The position numbers and the translations under genes are program-made. 64,000 bases of DNA from CAZMYM01 sp964620325 (GTDB taxonomy: Bacteria > Bipolaricaulota > Bipolaricaulia > UBA7950 > UBA9294). Positions 25,374-34,054 of this stretch are shown here, piece by piece. The stretch covers positions 30,289 to 94,288 of the forward strand of contig CAZUIM010000007.1 in NCBI GenBank assembly GCA_964620325.1, in the 5' to 3' direction. Each line of letters opens with the position of its first letter. The stretch's first letter is position 1. A model generated the notes under the pieces. That model was not told where the DNA came from. It did no database searches and saw nothing but the letters and a program-made list of their open reading frames with translations.

Positions 25374-26351
25374 CTAGATCCGGATCACGACGGCGCCGTA
25401 CGTGACTCCGGCTCCGAACGCGGTCATCACGACGACATGATCGGGCCGGACCCGCCCATCTCGACTCGCTTCGTCGTAGGCGATCGGGATCGACGCTGTC
25501 GACGTGTTGGCGACGCGATCGAGGTTGACGAGAACGCGGTCTTCCGGAACGCCGAGCCGAGTGATCAACGAGTCGATGATTCGTGCGTTCGCCTGGTGTG
25601 GGATGATCCAATCGACGTCTTTGAGAGAAAGATCGGCACGAGCGAGGGCGGTTCGTGTGGCCTCCTCCATCATCGGAGCCGCGTGACGAAAGACGCCCGA
25701 GCCTTCCATCTTCAGGTAGTGGTCGCCGGAGGCGACGCTCTCGGCCGTCGCCGGCGATCGGGTCCCGCCTCCCGGCATGTGGAGGAGAAACGCCTTCTTC
25801 GGATCGGCGAACAGAGCCGATCCGAGAATCCCGCGTTCGGAGTCATCGATTTCGAGGACCGCGGCCCCTGCGCCATCTCCGAACAGGACGCAGGTTCGCC
25901 GATCGGTCCAGTCGGTAACCCGCGAGAGCGCCTCGGTACCGATGAGGAGGATCCGCCGGAACGTGCCGCTTCGAAGGAGACCGTCGGCGACGACGAGGCC
26001 GTAGATGAAGCCGGAGCAGCCGGCCTTCAGATCGAAGAACGGAGCCGTTCCGAGACGGAGCCCCTCGGCGATGAACGGCGCCGAGCCGGGACAGACCATG
26101 TCGGAAAAATTCGTTGCCACAAGAAGGAAATCGATCTCGCGAGAAGCGATCCCGGCATCCTCGACCGCCTTCCGCCCGGCGAGGACGCCCATGGCGGATG
26201 GGAGTTCGTCATCCCGCAGGAGATGCCTCGTGTGGATTCCCGTTCGCTTGACGATCCACTCGTCGGAGGTGGCGACTCGCTTCGCCAGGTCGTCGTTTGT
26301 CACGCAAGTCTCGGGGACGTGGCTTCCGCTTCCGACAATCCTAGTCGCCAT
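25374..26351 (-). CDS. fabH: 3-oxoacyl-ACP synthase III
   Basis: 325 residues. Catalytic triad Cys112 (KAGCSGF), His in IIPHQANARI and Asn in the ANTSTAS loop. Starts fatty-acid synthesis by condensing acetyl-CoA with malonyl-ACP. Overlaps the end of plsX by 11 bases. Confidence 0.96.
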   Translation of the reverse strand: MATRIVGSGSHVPETCVTNDDLAKRVATSDEWIVKRTGIHTRHLLRDDELPSAMGVLAGRKAVEDAGIASREIDFLLVATNFSDMVCPGSAPFIAEGLRLGTAPFFDLKAGCSGFIYGLVVADGLLRSGTFRRILLIGTEALSRVTDWTDRRTCVLFGDGAGAAVLEIDDSERGILGSALFADPKKAFLLHMPGGGTRSPATAESVASGDHYLKMEGSGVFRHAAPMMEEATRTALARADLSLKDVDWIIPHQANARIIDSLITRLGVPEDRVLVNLDRVANTSTASIPIAYDEASRDGRVRPDHVVVMTAFGAGVTYGAVVIRI

Positions 26352-27354
26352 CGGCTCCCCACCCGGAGATTCCGCGAGAGAATCGGCGGACGAGATCTGC
26401 GCGGACCTGTTCGCGCGCGACCTCGAGGGCGCTTTCGATCGCTTCGGCGTCCGATCGTCCGTGAGCGATGACGACGACGCCGTCGACGCCGAGCAACGGA
26501 GCTCCGCCCCGACGCTGATAGGACATCGTTCCTTTCACCCGCGCGATCGAGCCGCTCATCAGAAGGGCCCCGAGCATCGCGATGACGCGGCCTCGGATCG
26601 TCCGTTTGAGGAGTTGCGCGACCGCCGCGACGCCGCCTTCGACCGACTTGAGGAAGACGTTGCCGACGAACCCGTCGCAGACGACGATGTCGACCGGGCG
26701 GTCGACCAGGACGCGGTGCGCCTCGACGTTCCCCGAGAAGGGGAGGGGGCTCGATGCGAGAAGCGAGAAGGCGCTGCCGATCAGCCGGTTCCCCTTTCCT
26801 TCCTCGTCGCCGATGTTCAACAGGCCGGTCGACGGTTCGCGGATTCCGGCGACGGCTTGCGCGTACGTGGCGCCCATCAATGCGAAGTGCAGTAGCTGGT
26901 CGGGGGTCGAATCGCTGTTTGCCCCGACGTCGATGACGTAGAGGTCGTTACCGGTCACGGTGGGAAGCGCGGCCAGGATCCCCGGACGCGGGATCCCCGG
27001 CGTTCGCCCGAGAATGAGGACCGATCCGGCGACGAGGGCTCCCGTGTTTCCGGGGGAGACGACCGCGTCGACGGCACCGTCGCGAAGCGCGTGAAGCCCG
27101 AGCACGAGCGAGGAGTCTCTCTTCTGTCGAACGGCACGGACCGGCGCGTCATCCATCCCGATGACTTGTGAGCTGGGAAGGATGGTGAAGCGACCGCCGG
27201 ACGTCTCGCCGTGTGCCGCGAGCGAGGCCTCGATGACTGCGGGATCGCCGGCGAAAACGATGTCTGTCTCGGTTCGGCGCCCCATCGAGACGCCGCCCTT
27301 GACCAGTTCCTGTGGGGGGTTGTCCCCCCCCATGACGTCCAGTAGGACTCGCAT
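26341..27354 (-). CDS. plsX: Phosphate acyltransferase
   Basis: 337 residues, converting acyl-ACP to acyl-phosphate for phospholipid synthesis. VLLDVMGGDNPP at the start, SPGNTGA, NIGDEEGKGN and CDGFVGNVFLKSVEG are family signatures. GGAGTGATCCGCA precedes the ATG. Only 32 bases separate it from the upstream tRNA-Leu gene on the same strand, with no promoter in the gap. Confidence 0.96.
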   Translation of the reverse strand: MRVLLDVMGGDNPPQELVKGGVSMGRRTETDIVFAGDPAVIEASLAAHGETSGGRFTILPSSQVIGMDDAPVRAVRQKRDSSLVLGLHALRDGAVDAVVSPGNTGALVAGSVLILGRTPGIPRPGILAALPTVTGNDLYVIDVGANSDSTPDQLLHFALMGATYAQAVAGIREPSTGLLNIGDEEGKGNRLIGSAFSLLASSPLPFSGNVEAHRVLVDRPVDIVVCDGFVGNVFLKSVEGGVAAVAQLLKRTIRGRVIAMLGALLMSGSIARVKGTMSYQRRGGAPLLGVDGVVVIAHGRSDAEAIESALEVAREQVRADLVRRFSRGISGWGADGD

Positions 27355-27386
27355 TGCGGATCACTCCGGCCCGAACCAAAGAGGAA

Positions 27387-27473
27387 TGCCGAGGGTGGGA
27401 CTTGAACCCACACGGACGTTTAGGGTCCACATGGCCCTCAACCATGCGCGTCTGCCAATTCCGCCACCTCGGC
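27387..27473 (-). tRNA. tRNA-Leu (anticodon GAG)
   Basis: 87-nt tRNA with the long variable arm of type II tRNAs. Acceptor GCCGAGG pairs with CCTCGGC; anticodon stem CATGG/CCATG encloses TTGAGGG, i.e. anticodon GAG reading CUU/CUC; the T arm reads GTGGGTTCAAGTCCCAC. Discriminator base A; CCA is not encoded. Confidence 0.96.
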
Positions 27474-27483
27474 AACGCATGTG

Positions 27484-27512
27484 ATGGTATCGGACGCATT
27501 TGGAGGTGTCAA
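27484..27512 (-). promoter_or_regulatory. Promoter of tRNA-Leu and probably the fab operon
   Basis: Minus strand: perfect -35 TTGACA at 27507-27512, 17-bp spacer, -10 TACCAT at 27484-27489, ten bases before the tRNA 5' end. The best promoter in the window by score. Confidence 0.8.
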
Positions 27513-27556
27513 CGGCGTCGGGCATCTCTATCGCCGAGCCCAATAGGGCGCTGTAC

Positions 27557-27585
27557 TTGCCTTCTCCTGCGAATCGACCTATGAT
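27557..27585 (+). promoter_or_regulatory. Promoter of the secreted VWA protein gene
   Basis: -35 TTGCCT at 27557-27562, 17-bp spacer, -10 TATGAT at 27580-27585, about 40 bases before the GGCGGAGGTGA ribosome site. Confidence 0.6.
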
Positions 27586-27632
27586 GAACGGCTATCCAAT
27601 AGCGGTGGAATCAAGGGGGCGGAGGTGACCGG

Positions 27633-29090
27633 ATGATAGGGAGGCGGCTTGTCCGGCGGGTGGGCGTCGGCCTGATTGCCGTTGTCCTCGTCGGCGCGTT
27701 CAGTTGCGCCGTCGTTGCAGAATCGAAGACGTACTCGGGTGTGACCTTCCCACACGGCGATCTTGCGTTCGCCGATCGGGTGGTCGATTACCTCGCAGCG
27801 AGTTGCGTTCGAAATGCCTATGATGACCCGGAAGAGGCACTCGGGCCACCGGACGCGTGCGGTGCCGATTGTCTCGGCTGCTACGGATGTGATGGATGCG
27901 ACACGCATGCCGTCGCGTTGGGATTCCGGCTGAGTGCGATCGACGATCGCGGCTACCTCGTGATCGAATTCGTGGACAACGTGCTCTACGACGTGGACGG
28001 CGATGATCTCTTTCTCTACATCACCAACGGGAAGCCCGTCGAGGTCGAGATCAGCACCAACGGCTTCGTGTGGGTGGACGTCGGGGTCACCTCCGGATGT
28101 CCCGCGGCGATCGACATCGGTCCGTACGTCGACGATGAGGACGAATTCCGCTTCGTGCGGATGACTGACGTGCCAGCGGACGAGGACAGCTCCGAGTGTC
28201 CCGGCCCGAGCATCGATGCGATCGGCGCCATGGGCTCCGGCGACGAGGGGTACCTCTTCGGCGAAGCCTCCGGCGGAATGGGGTTTCAACCGGTCGGCGA
28301 ACTCGTGCTCGACTTCCGTCGAGGGATCGAGGACACGTTCCTGATTCTGCTCGATACGACGGGCAGCATGGGCGATCAGATCGGCGGCCGGCAGAAGATG
28401 GACATTGCGAAGGAGGCCGTCATCCATGTTCTCGATCGGCTTCCGTCCGGATCCACGGTCGGCCTGCGGGCGTTCTCTCGATGTGGAACGAACAACGTCA
28501 TCTCGCAGCTCGACGAGCCTCTGGCCGTCTCCGATCTGAAGTCGGAGATCGGCGAGCTCTTCCCCAGAGGGCTGACCCCCTTGGCGTACACGCTGGAGCA
28601 GGCGAAGATCGACGCCGAGAGTATCCCCGGATCGAAGACCGTCATCCTTGTCAGTGACGGGATGGAGACGTGCGGGGGGAACACGAGAGCGGCAGCGGAA
28701 GAGCTGGCCGGCGCTCGCTATCCTCTGTCCGCGTACGTGATCGGCTTCGACGTCGGTGGCGACCTTGCGGCGCGTGACCAGTTGATCCGCATCGCCGACA
28801 TCCTCGGCGGGGTTTATCTGGACGCGCAGGACGCCGATCAACTGACGTTGGCGCTCAGCGTGGCGACGCCGCTCGCGTACACCGTGACCGACGAGGATGG
28901 AGATGAGGTCTACGCGGGCCGCCTCGGCGACACGGGTCCGGGAGCGCTCTCCGTCGGCACGTACACCGTCGTCATCGACTCCATCCCGCCGATCGTCCTG
29001 GAAGACGTCGACATCACAGGGGACGGGACAACGCGGATCGTGATCGGAACATCCGGCGGAACGGTCACCGCCGAGGTCTTCGAAGACTGA
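27633..29090 (+). CDS. Secreted VWA-domain protein with Cys-cluster N-domain
   Basis: 485 residues. Signal peptide (about 1-29), then a ~200-residue beta-sandwich-like domain with a tight cluster of five cysteines at 76-89 (C-x3-C-x2-C-x2-C-x2-C), then a VWA domain (about 233-425) with MIDAS start DTTGS (Asp241) and the LVSDGMETCGG loop, then a small C-terminal beta domain. The VWA part is related to that of the 18982-21318 protein, including two cysteines in the same places. Probably exported; function unknown. Confidence 0.82.
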   Translation: MIGRRLVRRVGVGLIAVVLVGAFSCAVVAESKTYSGVTFPHGDLAFADRVVDYLAASCVRNAYDDPEEALGPPDACGADCLGCYGCDGCDTHAVALGFRLSAIDDRGYLVIEFVDNVLYDVDGDDLFLYITNGKPVEVEISTNGFVWVDVGVTSGCPAAIDIGPYVDDEDEFRFVRMTDVPADEDSSECPGPSIDAIGAMGSGDEGYLFGEASGGMGFQPVGELVLDFRRGIEDTFLILLDTTGSMGDQIGGRQKMDIAKEAVIHVLDRLPSGSTVGLRAFSRCGTNNVISQLDEPLAVSDLKSEIGELFPRGLTPLAYTLEQAKIDAESIPGSKTVILVSDGMETCGGNTRAAAEELAGARYPLSAYVIGFDVGGDLAARDQLIRIADILGGVYLDAQDADQLTLALSVATPLAYTVTDEDGDEVYAGRLGDTGPGALSVGTYTVVIDSIPPIVLEDVDITGDGTTRIVIGTSGGTVTAEVFED

Positions 29091-29114
29091 GAGAAGGAAG
29101 CGGAACCGGCACCT

Positions 29115-29849
29115 CTAGAGGAAGGCTCCGCCGTGGACGTTGAGAATGGCGCCGGTCGTGTACGAAGCACCGTCTGTCGTGAGAAAGGCGACCGCCTTCG
29201 CAATCTCCTCCGCGGTTGCCAGTCGACCGAGTGGGATCGTCTGATCGACGTTCTCTGGAGGATACTCCCCACGCTCGACGAATCCGGGCGCGACGGCGTT
29301 GACTCGGATCCCGAAGCGGCCTTCTGTCGCAGCGAGTGTCTTGGTCAGTAGAACGATTCCGGTCTTGGCAATTGCGTACGGGAGCGTCTTCGGTTTCGCG
29401 CGCAGCACCTCGGCGTTCATCGAGGCGATGTTCACGATCTGTCCGCCTCCGCGGCGCCGCATCCGCGGGAGGATCTCTCGACAGCAGAGCACCGCGCTCG
29501 TCAGGTTGCTACGGAGGATCGAGTCCCATTCGGCCGCCGACGTCTCCGAGAACGGCTTGAAATGGAAGTCGCCGACGTTGTTGACGAGGGTGTCGATCGG
29601 TCCGTCGCGTTCCGCCTCATCGATGAGACGTCTGACGTCTTCTTCGTCGGTGACGTCCGCCCGAACCGCCGTCACGTCAACGCCGTTCGAGCGAAATGCA
29701 TCGACAACTGCGGAAGCGGTCGATTCATCCCGAGCATAGTTGAGGACGATGCCATAGCCTCGATCGGCCAGTTCCCACGCGATGGCGCGTCCGATCCCTC
29801 GGATGCTCCCTGTGATCAGCGCCCGTCCTGACCGCATCGAATCAGGCAC
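29115..29849 (-). CDS. Short-chain dehydrogenase/reductase
   Basis: 244-residue SDR: TGSIRGIG loop, NNVG (normally NNAG), catalytic Ser in NIASMN and YAIAK. Ending TGAILNVHGGAFL is FabG-like. The GTG start overlaps the preceding stop, so it is coupled to the small helical protein and sigma-factor gene. Substrate unknown. Convergent with the VWA gene. Confidence 0.85.
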   Translation of the reverse strand: MPDSMRSGRALITGSIRGIGRAIAWELADRGYGIVLNYARDESTASAVVDAFRSNGVDVTAVRADVTDEEDVRRLIDEAERDGPIDTLVNNVGDFHFKPFSETSAAEWDSILRSNLTSAVLCCREILPRMRRRGGGQIVNIASMNAEVLRAKPKTLPYAIAKTGIVLLTKTLAATEGRFGIRVNAVAPGFVERGEYPPENVDQTIPLGRLATAEEIAKAVAFLTTDGASYTTGAILNVHGGAFL

Positions 29850-30138
29850 GTTCGCCGTCGAGCTCGGCGATCACGGAGGCGAGATCGCTCCGGACGTCGA
29901 GGAGGCCGTCGCGGACGTGCGAAGGTGAGAGAGAGGCCAGGCGCAAGAGCGGATCGGAGTCGGAGATCTCGAGGTACTCGTCGATCTCACCGATCACGGC
30001 GGCCAGATGCCCGGCTCCGTCGTTCCGATCGGACGACTCGAACAGCGTGATGCAGTTCTGCAGCCGTTCGATCGCGCGACTGATCAGCGTTAGAAGATCG
30101 GTCTCTGCGCTTTCATCCTTCACTGATAGTACCCCCAT
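29842..30138 (-). CDS. Small helical protein downstream of the sigma factor
   Basis: 98 acidic residues predicted to be all helix (LLTLISRAIERLQNCITLFESS...). No family recognised. It lies 31 bases after the SigF-like gene and overlaps the SDR gene. A regulator of that sigma factor is a possibility from position only. CATAAT sits eight bases before the ATG, so it might also be transcribed as a leaderless mRNA. Confidence 0.6.
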   Translation of the reverse strand: MGVLSVKDESAETDLLTLISRAIERLQNCITLFESSDRNDGAGHLAAVIGEIDEYLEISDSDPLLRLASLSPSHVRDGLLDVRSDLASVIAELDGERA

Positions 30139-30169
30139 ACAGAGCGATTATGCCTCACGCGCCCTGAAG

Positions 30170-30988
30170 CTAGTTGTCAGGCTCGCTCCCCCGGGCGAGA
30201 TTCTCTCGCATCTCGGCCAGGATGCGGTCTTTCATTCGCGAAACCTGGCGTTGCGACACGCCGAGTTCATCGCCGACCTCCGATTGGCTCTTCCCGTGAT
30301 AGAAGAGTCCGCGGATCACCTGCTGCTGCATCTCAGTGAGCTGATCGAGAGCGATCAGCACGCGCATCTTGACGTCGTGCGGCAGATCATCCGTCGAAGG
30401 AGTCAGGCTCTCGATCGACGGGGGAGACGGATTCGGGTCGTGCTCGCGTCGGTCGCGGTCGATCGAGACGTAGGTCATCGATTCCCTCCCGCGAAGAAGG
30501 GCGGCGATCTGCTCTTCCGTCAGATCGAGGCGGGCGGCGAGCTCGGCCAGCGTCGGTGGTCGGCCCGTCTCCTGGAAGATCGCCTCCTCGGCCTGCTTGA
30601 TCCGGCGGTTCATGGTCTGAACCCATTGTGGGATTCTGATCGTCGAGTGTCTGTCTCGAATGTAATGGCGAATCTCGCCGCGGATCAGGTACGTTGCGTA
30701 GGTTGAGAACCGGGTATCCTTCGCGAGATCGAAGTTGGCGACGGCGTTGAGTAGGCCGATGTAGCCGGCCTGGACCAAGTCGTCGAGCGGCTCTCCCGAG
30801 TGCAAGAAACCCAGAGCGATCGACTTCACGAGCCCGACGTTGCGCCGGACGATCTCCTCCTGAAGTGCACTCACGCCGCGGGAGGAAGCTGCGTTCGTTC
30901 CCTCGTCCCCTCGCGTCGTCTTCTGGAGAAGTCGGATGACCTCTTCGTTCGAGAGCGAACTCAAGGACGCTGCTTTCAGATCTTCCAT
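30170..30988 (-). CDS. Sigma-70 family factor, SigB/SigF/SigG-like
   Basis: 272 residues. Region 2 is typical (LDDLVQAGYIGLLNAVANFD...FSTYATYLIRGEIRHYIRD), region 3 is present, and region 4 has an intact helix-turn-helix (KSQSEVGDELGVSQRQVSRMKDRIL). This is the general-stress/sporulation-type alternative sigma class, normally controlled by an anti-sigma/anti-anti-sigma switch; none is seen here. ATG at 30988 has GAGAGGT upstream; a short palindrome lies in its leader. A truncated paralogue is at 45576. Confidence 0.9.
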   Translation of the reverse strand: MEDLKAASLSSLSNEEVIRLLQKTTRGDEGTNAASSRGVSALQEEIVRRNVGLVKSIALGFLHSGEPLDDLVQAGYIGLLNAVANFDLAKDTRFSTYATYLIRGEIRHYIRDRHSTIRIPQWVQTMNRRIKQAEEAIFQETGRPPTLAELAARLDLTEEQIAALLRGRESMTYVSIDRDRREHDPNPSPPSIESLTPSTDDLPHDVKMRVLIALDQLTEMQQQVIRGLFYHGKSQSEVGDELGVSQRQVSRMKDRILAEMRENLARGSEPDN

Positions 30989-30998
30989 TCGTGGACCT

Positions 30999-31012
30999 CT
31001 CGATCGATCGAG
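30999..31012. promoter_or_regulatory. 14-bp palindrome in the sigma-factor leader
   Basis: CTCGATCGATCGAG, a perfect palindrome between the candidate -10 TATACT (31026-31031, minus strand) and the ribosome site of the sigma gene. Could be an operator; CGATCG is, however, very frequent in this DNA. Confidence 0.3.
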
Positions 31013-31060
31013 GCTCTCGACCACGAGTATACAGGTTCGTCCCGACAGGACGGCGCCGCG

Positions 31061-31543
31061 CTAGAGCGGTTGTGCGATGATCAGGAGAACGAGGAGTCCC
31101 GCCAGTGCGCCGAGGCGGAGAACGTCGGCCCAAGGAAACTCGGGAGGGCGGATCCGATCGAACGGCGACGGGCAGCCGCGGACGGCGCAGGTGCCGATCG
31201 TGTCACGGAGCGCGAACTCCGCCGAACGTCCGCCGCCGATGATCGCCCGATCGCCGACGAAGACAGTCGGGACTGTGTCCGCCTCGATGCCGTACGCTGC
31301 GGCGAGCGAGTTGAAGAGGTCCAGCGCGCCGGGCTCCGCGATCTCGTACCGCTCGATCGCAGAGCTGGGTAGATCGAGGACCAGTTCGGCGATCAGCTCT
31401 TCGATGAGGTTGCAGTCGGGACATCCCTCCTCGTAGAAGACGACGATCATCGGTGCCTCCGGTTCGACCGCGATTGCCGACGGGGCGAGAAGCGACAGAG
31501 CGAACGCGATGACGCCGATGAGCGAGCCGCATCGAACGGACAT
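31061..31543 (-). CDS. Exported thioredoxin-like protein with C-terminal membrane anchor
   Basis: 160 residues: signal peptide or anchor (about 1-26), thioredoxin-like fold with EEGCPDC (Cys41, Cys44), the TVPTVFVGD cis-Pro segment, and a C-terminal helix (LRLGALAGLLVLLIIA). It is a clear relative of the N-terminal module of the preceding gene, which it overlaps at TGATG. Likely an envelope thiol carrier working with the CcdA-like transporter. Confidence 0.8.
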   Translation of the reverse strand: MSVRCGSLIGVIAFALSLLAPSAIAVEPEAPMIVVFYEEGCPDCNLIEELIAELVLDLPSSAIERYEIAEPGALDLFNSLAAAYGIEADTVPTVFVGDRAIIGGGRSAEFALRDTIGTCAVRGCPSPFDRIRPPEFPWADVLRLGALAGLLVLLIIAQPL

Positions 31544-32670
31544 CACATCACCCCGAGCAGGACGGCGATGATCATCCCGACACCGAGAAAGAGCATGACG
31601 ACCCCGGAGATCAGGTGGAGCTTCCCCAGCCGCTGCGACCTCCAGCGTTCGGCCCGAGCGGTCGTCGTGAAACCGAGCTGGACGGCAACGGTGATGACGA
31701 GCAGTGGGAGGATGAAGATGAAGTTGTAGAGCAGCAAGTAGAGCATCCCCTGTGTTCGACTCGTCGTCCTCGACAGAAGGGCGAGGATTGCGATGTACGG
31801 ACCGGAGGAACACGGCAGAAGGAAGAGCGAGTCGAGCACGCCGACCGCGAACGCCCCGGGGACCGAGACGACCGAGGACGTGATCCGCTTGACGGTCGGT
31901 CGCCAACGTTGGGGGACCTCGATTGTGAACCACTTCCCGTAGGCGAAGTAGTCCTTCATGTTCCAGACGCCGAGAAGAATGGCGAGGGACGAGACGCCGA
32001 GGATGAACGGACGCTGGATTCCGGCCGCCTGGATCGCTGAGAAGATCCCGATCCCCATCAGGAAGTAGGAGATATAGATTGCCCCGGTGAATGCGAGGCC
32101 GGCCCGCAAGACGCGGCCCTTTCGACCGGCGACCAACAGGGTCCCAAGGAGAAGGACGAGGACGGCGAAGGTGCAGGGGTTGACGGAGTCGGCGGCCGCG
32201 GCGAGGAGGAGCGCCGGGATGGTCAGCTTCTCCGCCAGGCTCGTCTGGGTTCCGGCGGATACGCGCTCAAGTGGTGACGGGGCGTCCTCGGCGACCGCGC
32301 GTCGGACGGCCTTCTCGAGAGCCGTGTCGGCCGCCCGCCCGCTCGGCGAGTAGGGTTCGGGCTCGAGTCCGTAGAACGTCCCGCCGAGCAGGGCGACGTC
32401 CCCGACAAAGACGATCGGAACGGCCCCCATCTCGACGTCGTACGCGGCGAGGAGCTGCTGCAACAGGTCGATCGACTCCGGCTCGTGAATCTCGTATCGG
32501 AGGACGTCGAGCTCCGGATACGACGGGCGAATCGATTCGAGGAATTCCTCCGTGCGGACGCAGTCTCTGCAGCCGATCTCGTGGAAGACGACGATCGTCG
32601 TCGCACCTGCGGTGAAGGCAACGGCGAGGATCGCACCGATGGCTGCGCACGTGATCAGGTTCCGTTTCAA
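31543..32670 (-). CDS. Thioredoxin-CcdA fusion membrane thiol transporter
   Basis: 375 residues. After a signal peptide (about 1-23), a thioredoxin-like domain with EIGCRDC (Cys34, Cys37) and AVPIVFVGD; from about 150 a CcdA/DsbD-type membrane domain of six to seven helices, with its two reactive cysteines in SVNPCTFAVL and LLPCSSGPY. It should carry electrons from cytoplasmic thioredoxin across the membrane to the exported domain, as DsbD does, but with the periplasmic module at the N-terminus. Confidence 0.87.
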   Translation of the reverse strand: MKRNLITCAAIGAILAVAFTAGATTIVVFHEIGCRDCVRTEEFLESIRPSYPELDVLRYEIHEPESIDLLQQLLAAYDVEMGAVPIVFVGDVALLGGTFYGLEPEPYSPSGRAADTALEKAVRRAVAEDAPSPLERVSAGTQTSLAEKLTIPALLLAAAADSVNPCTFAVLVLLLGTLLVAGRKGRVLRAGLAFTGAIYISYFLMGIGIFSAIQAAGIQRPFILGVSSLAILLGVWNMKDYFAYGKWFTIEVPQRWRPTVKRITSSVVSVPGAFAVGVLDSLFLLPCSSGPYIAILALLSRTTSRTQGMLYLLLYNFIFILPLLVITVAVQLGFTTTARAERWRSQRLGKLHLISGVVMLFLGVGMIIAVLLGVM

Positions 32671-32713
32671 CGTGTGATCTCCCTTCGGCGTGTGGAGTGA
32701 CGGTTTCCGATCG

Positions 32714-33796
32714 CTACGGTTCGTCCTTCCACATCAGATCGTCTCCATACATGCGCGACCACTCGTCGAGACCGCCGAGGAGGCTTCTCGCGTTCGGATA
32801 CCCGGCCCCTCGCAGCGCTTCCGCGACGGGATCAGCGCTCTGCCCGGATTGATCGTAGACGAAGATCTTGGTGTCCCACGGGACGGCGCCGACGCGGCGT
32901 TCGAGCGTCTTCGTGCTGAACTCGGCGAGCGGGATGCTCGTCGCGCCGATCACGTGGCCTGCGGCGAACGCCTCCGGCGAACGGAGGTCGATCAGAACGT
33001 AGAGGTAGTACGAATCGAGTCTGCTAGGCTCGACCGAGAAGCCGGCGACCGGGGCGGCGGGGGTCCCGTAATCGATGCCGGTTGGGTCCGGATGGAGGAA
33101 ACGCGCTCCGAAGGCGCGCGTCCAGCCTGCGAGTCCGCCGGCCAGGTACCAGGAGCTCGGAAAGCCCTCCAGGTGAAGATCCTCGATGACGGTCAGCGCG
33201 GACGTCCCGTCCGCGTCGTACAGGATCAGGCTGTGGCTCCTCGGGAGTCGCTCGAGTGCGTCCGGGAGTCCGTCGAGCGGAACGTTCACCGCGTTGACGA
33301 AATGGCCGGAAGCGAACTCGGCCGGACTTCTCACGTCGACGAGCGCAACCGCGTAGTAGTTCAGTTCCTCGGTGGAGTAGTTGTACGGTCTCATGCGGAG
33401 TACGGTCCCCTTGATGTAGAGGGTCAGCCGTCCCCCCGTCCCGATGGAGTCGGGCCCGTACCGTGGGTCGTTCGAGTAGACGTAGATCGTCTTGGAGACG
33501 GTCTGGCCGCCGTAGCCGGTCGTGCCGAGAACCGCTCGGAGGTCGACCGACTCGCCGGGCTCGAGGACCTTCGTGGCCAGTTCCGCCGTGGTGCAGCCGC
33601 AGGGCGCTTTCACGTTGTCGATGATGAGGGTCTCATCGCCGTCGTTGGTGAGGACGAAGGTGTGCTCGATCGCGTAGCCCTCGGGAATCGTGCCGAAGTC
33701 GTAGGTGTCGTTGTCGACGTGAATGCTCGGCGCGGCGACTGCGGTGAAGCCGAGCAAGAGGATCGCTGCAATTGCGCCTGTCAGCCTTGTCATCAT
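32714..33796 (-). CDS. Exported DUF1573 protein with two catalytically empty rhodanese domains
   Basis: 360 residues: signal peptide (1-21), DUF1573 Ig-like domain (about 25-130; YDFGTIPEG and KAPCGCTTAEL are its marks), then two rhodanese domains (about 145-235 and 255-355). Each has the fold landmarks (VDVRSPAEF...GHFVNAVNVPL; IDLRSPEAF...GHVIGATSIPL), but the active-site Cys of the YCxxG loop is Asp in both (YDADG and YDQSG). So sulfur transfer is not expected; binding or structural roles are. First gene of the operon ending at 31061. Confidence 0.85.
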   Translation of the reverse strand: MMTRLTGAIAAILLLGFTAVAAPSIHVDNDTYDFGTIPEGYAIEHTFVLTNDGDETLIIDNVKAPCGCTTAELATKVLEPGESVDLRAVLGTTGYGGQTVSKTIYVYSNDPRYGPDSIGTGGRLTLYIKGTVLRMRPYNYSTEELNYYAVALVDVRSPAEFASGHFVNAVNVPLDGLPDALERLPRSHSLILYDADGTSALTVIEDLHLEGFPSSWYLAGGLAGWTRAFGARFLHPDPTGIDYGTPAAPVAGFSVEPSRLDSYYLYVLIDLRSPEAFAAGHVIGATSIPLAEFSTKTLERRVGAVPWDTKIFVYDQSGQSADPVAEALRGAGYPNARSLLGGLDEWSRMYGDDLMWKDEP

Positions 33797-34007
33797 CTAG
33801 GTTCCTCCTTGGACCGGTCTACTCGAACGGACCTCGCCATCGCCGCACACGGAGACTACACTGACCCGGTGCGGTCGTGAGTATATACGCACGCCATCCC
33901 TTTCGGGTTCGAGCGAGGATCGATAATCGGACCTCGACGGTCGATATGATAGGCGCCGTCCGATTTGGTTCAAGGCGAGCCGTGACGCGAAGGGCAATTC
34001 GAGATCC

Positions 34008-34036
34008 TTGCGACCGGACGGGGCGACGCCTATCAT
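34008..34036 (+). promoter_or_regulatory. Promoter of hypBAF
   Basis: -35 TTGCGA at 34008-34013, 17-bp spacer, -10 TATCAT at 34031-34036, then GGAGGGGAA and the hypB ATG at 34055. Confidence 0.6.
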
Positions 34037-34054
34037 TTCGGCTTCGGAGGGGAA

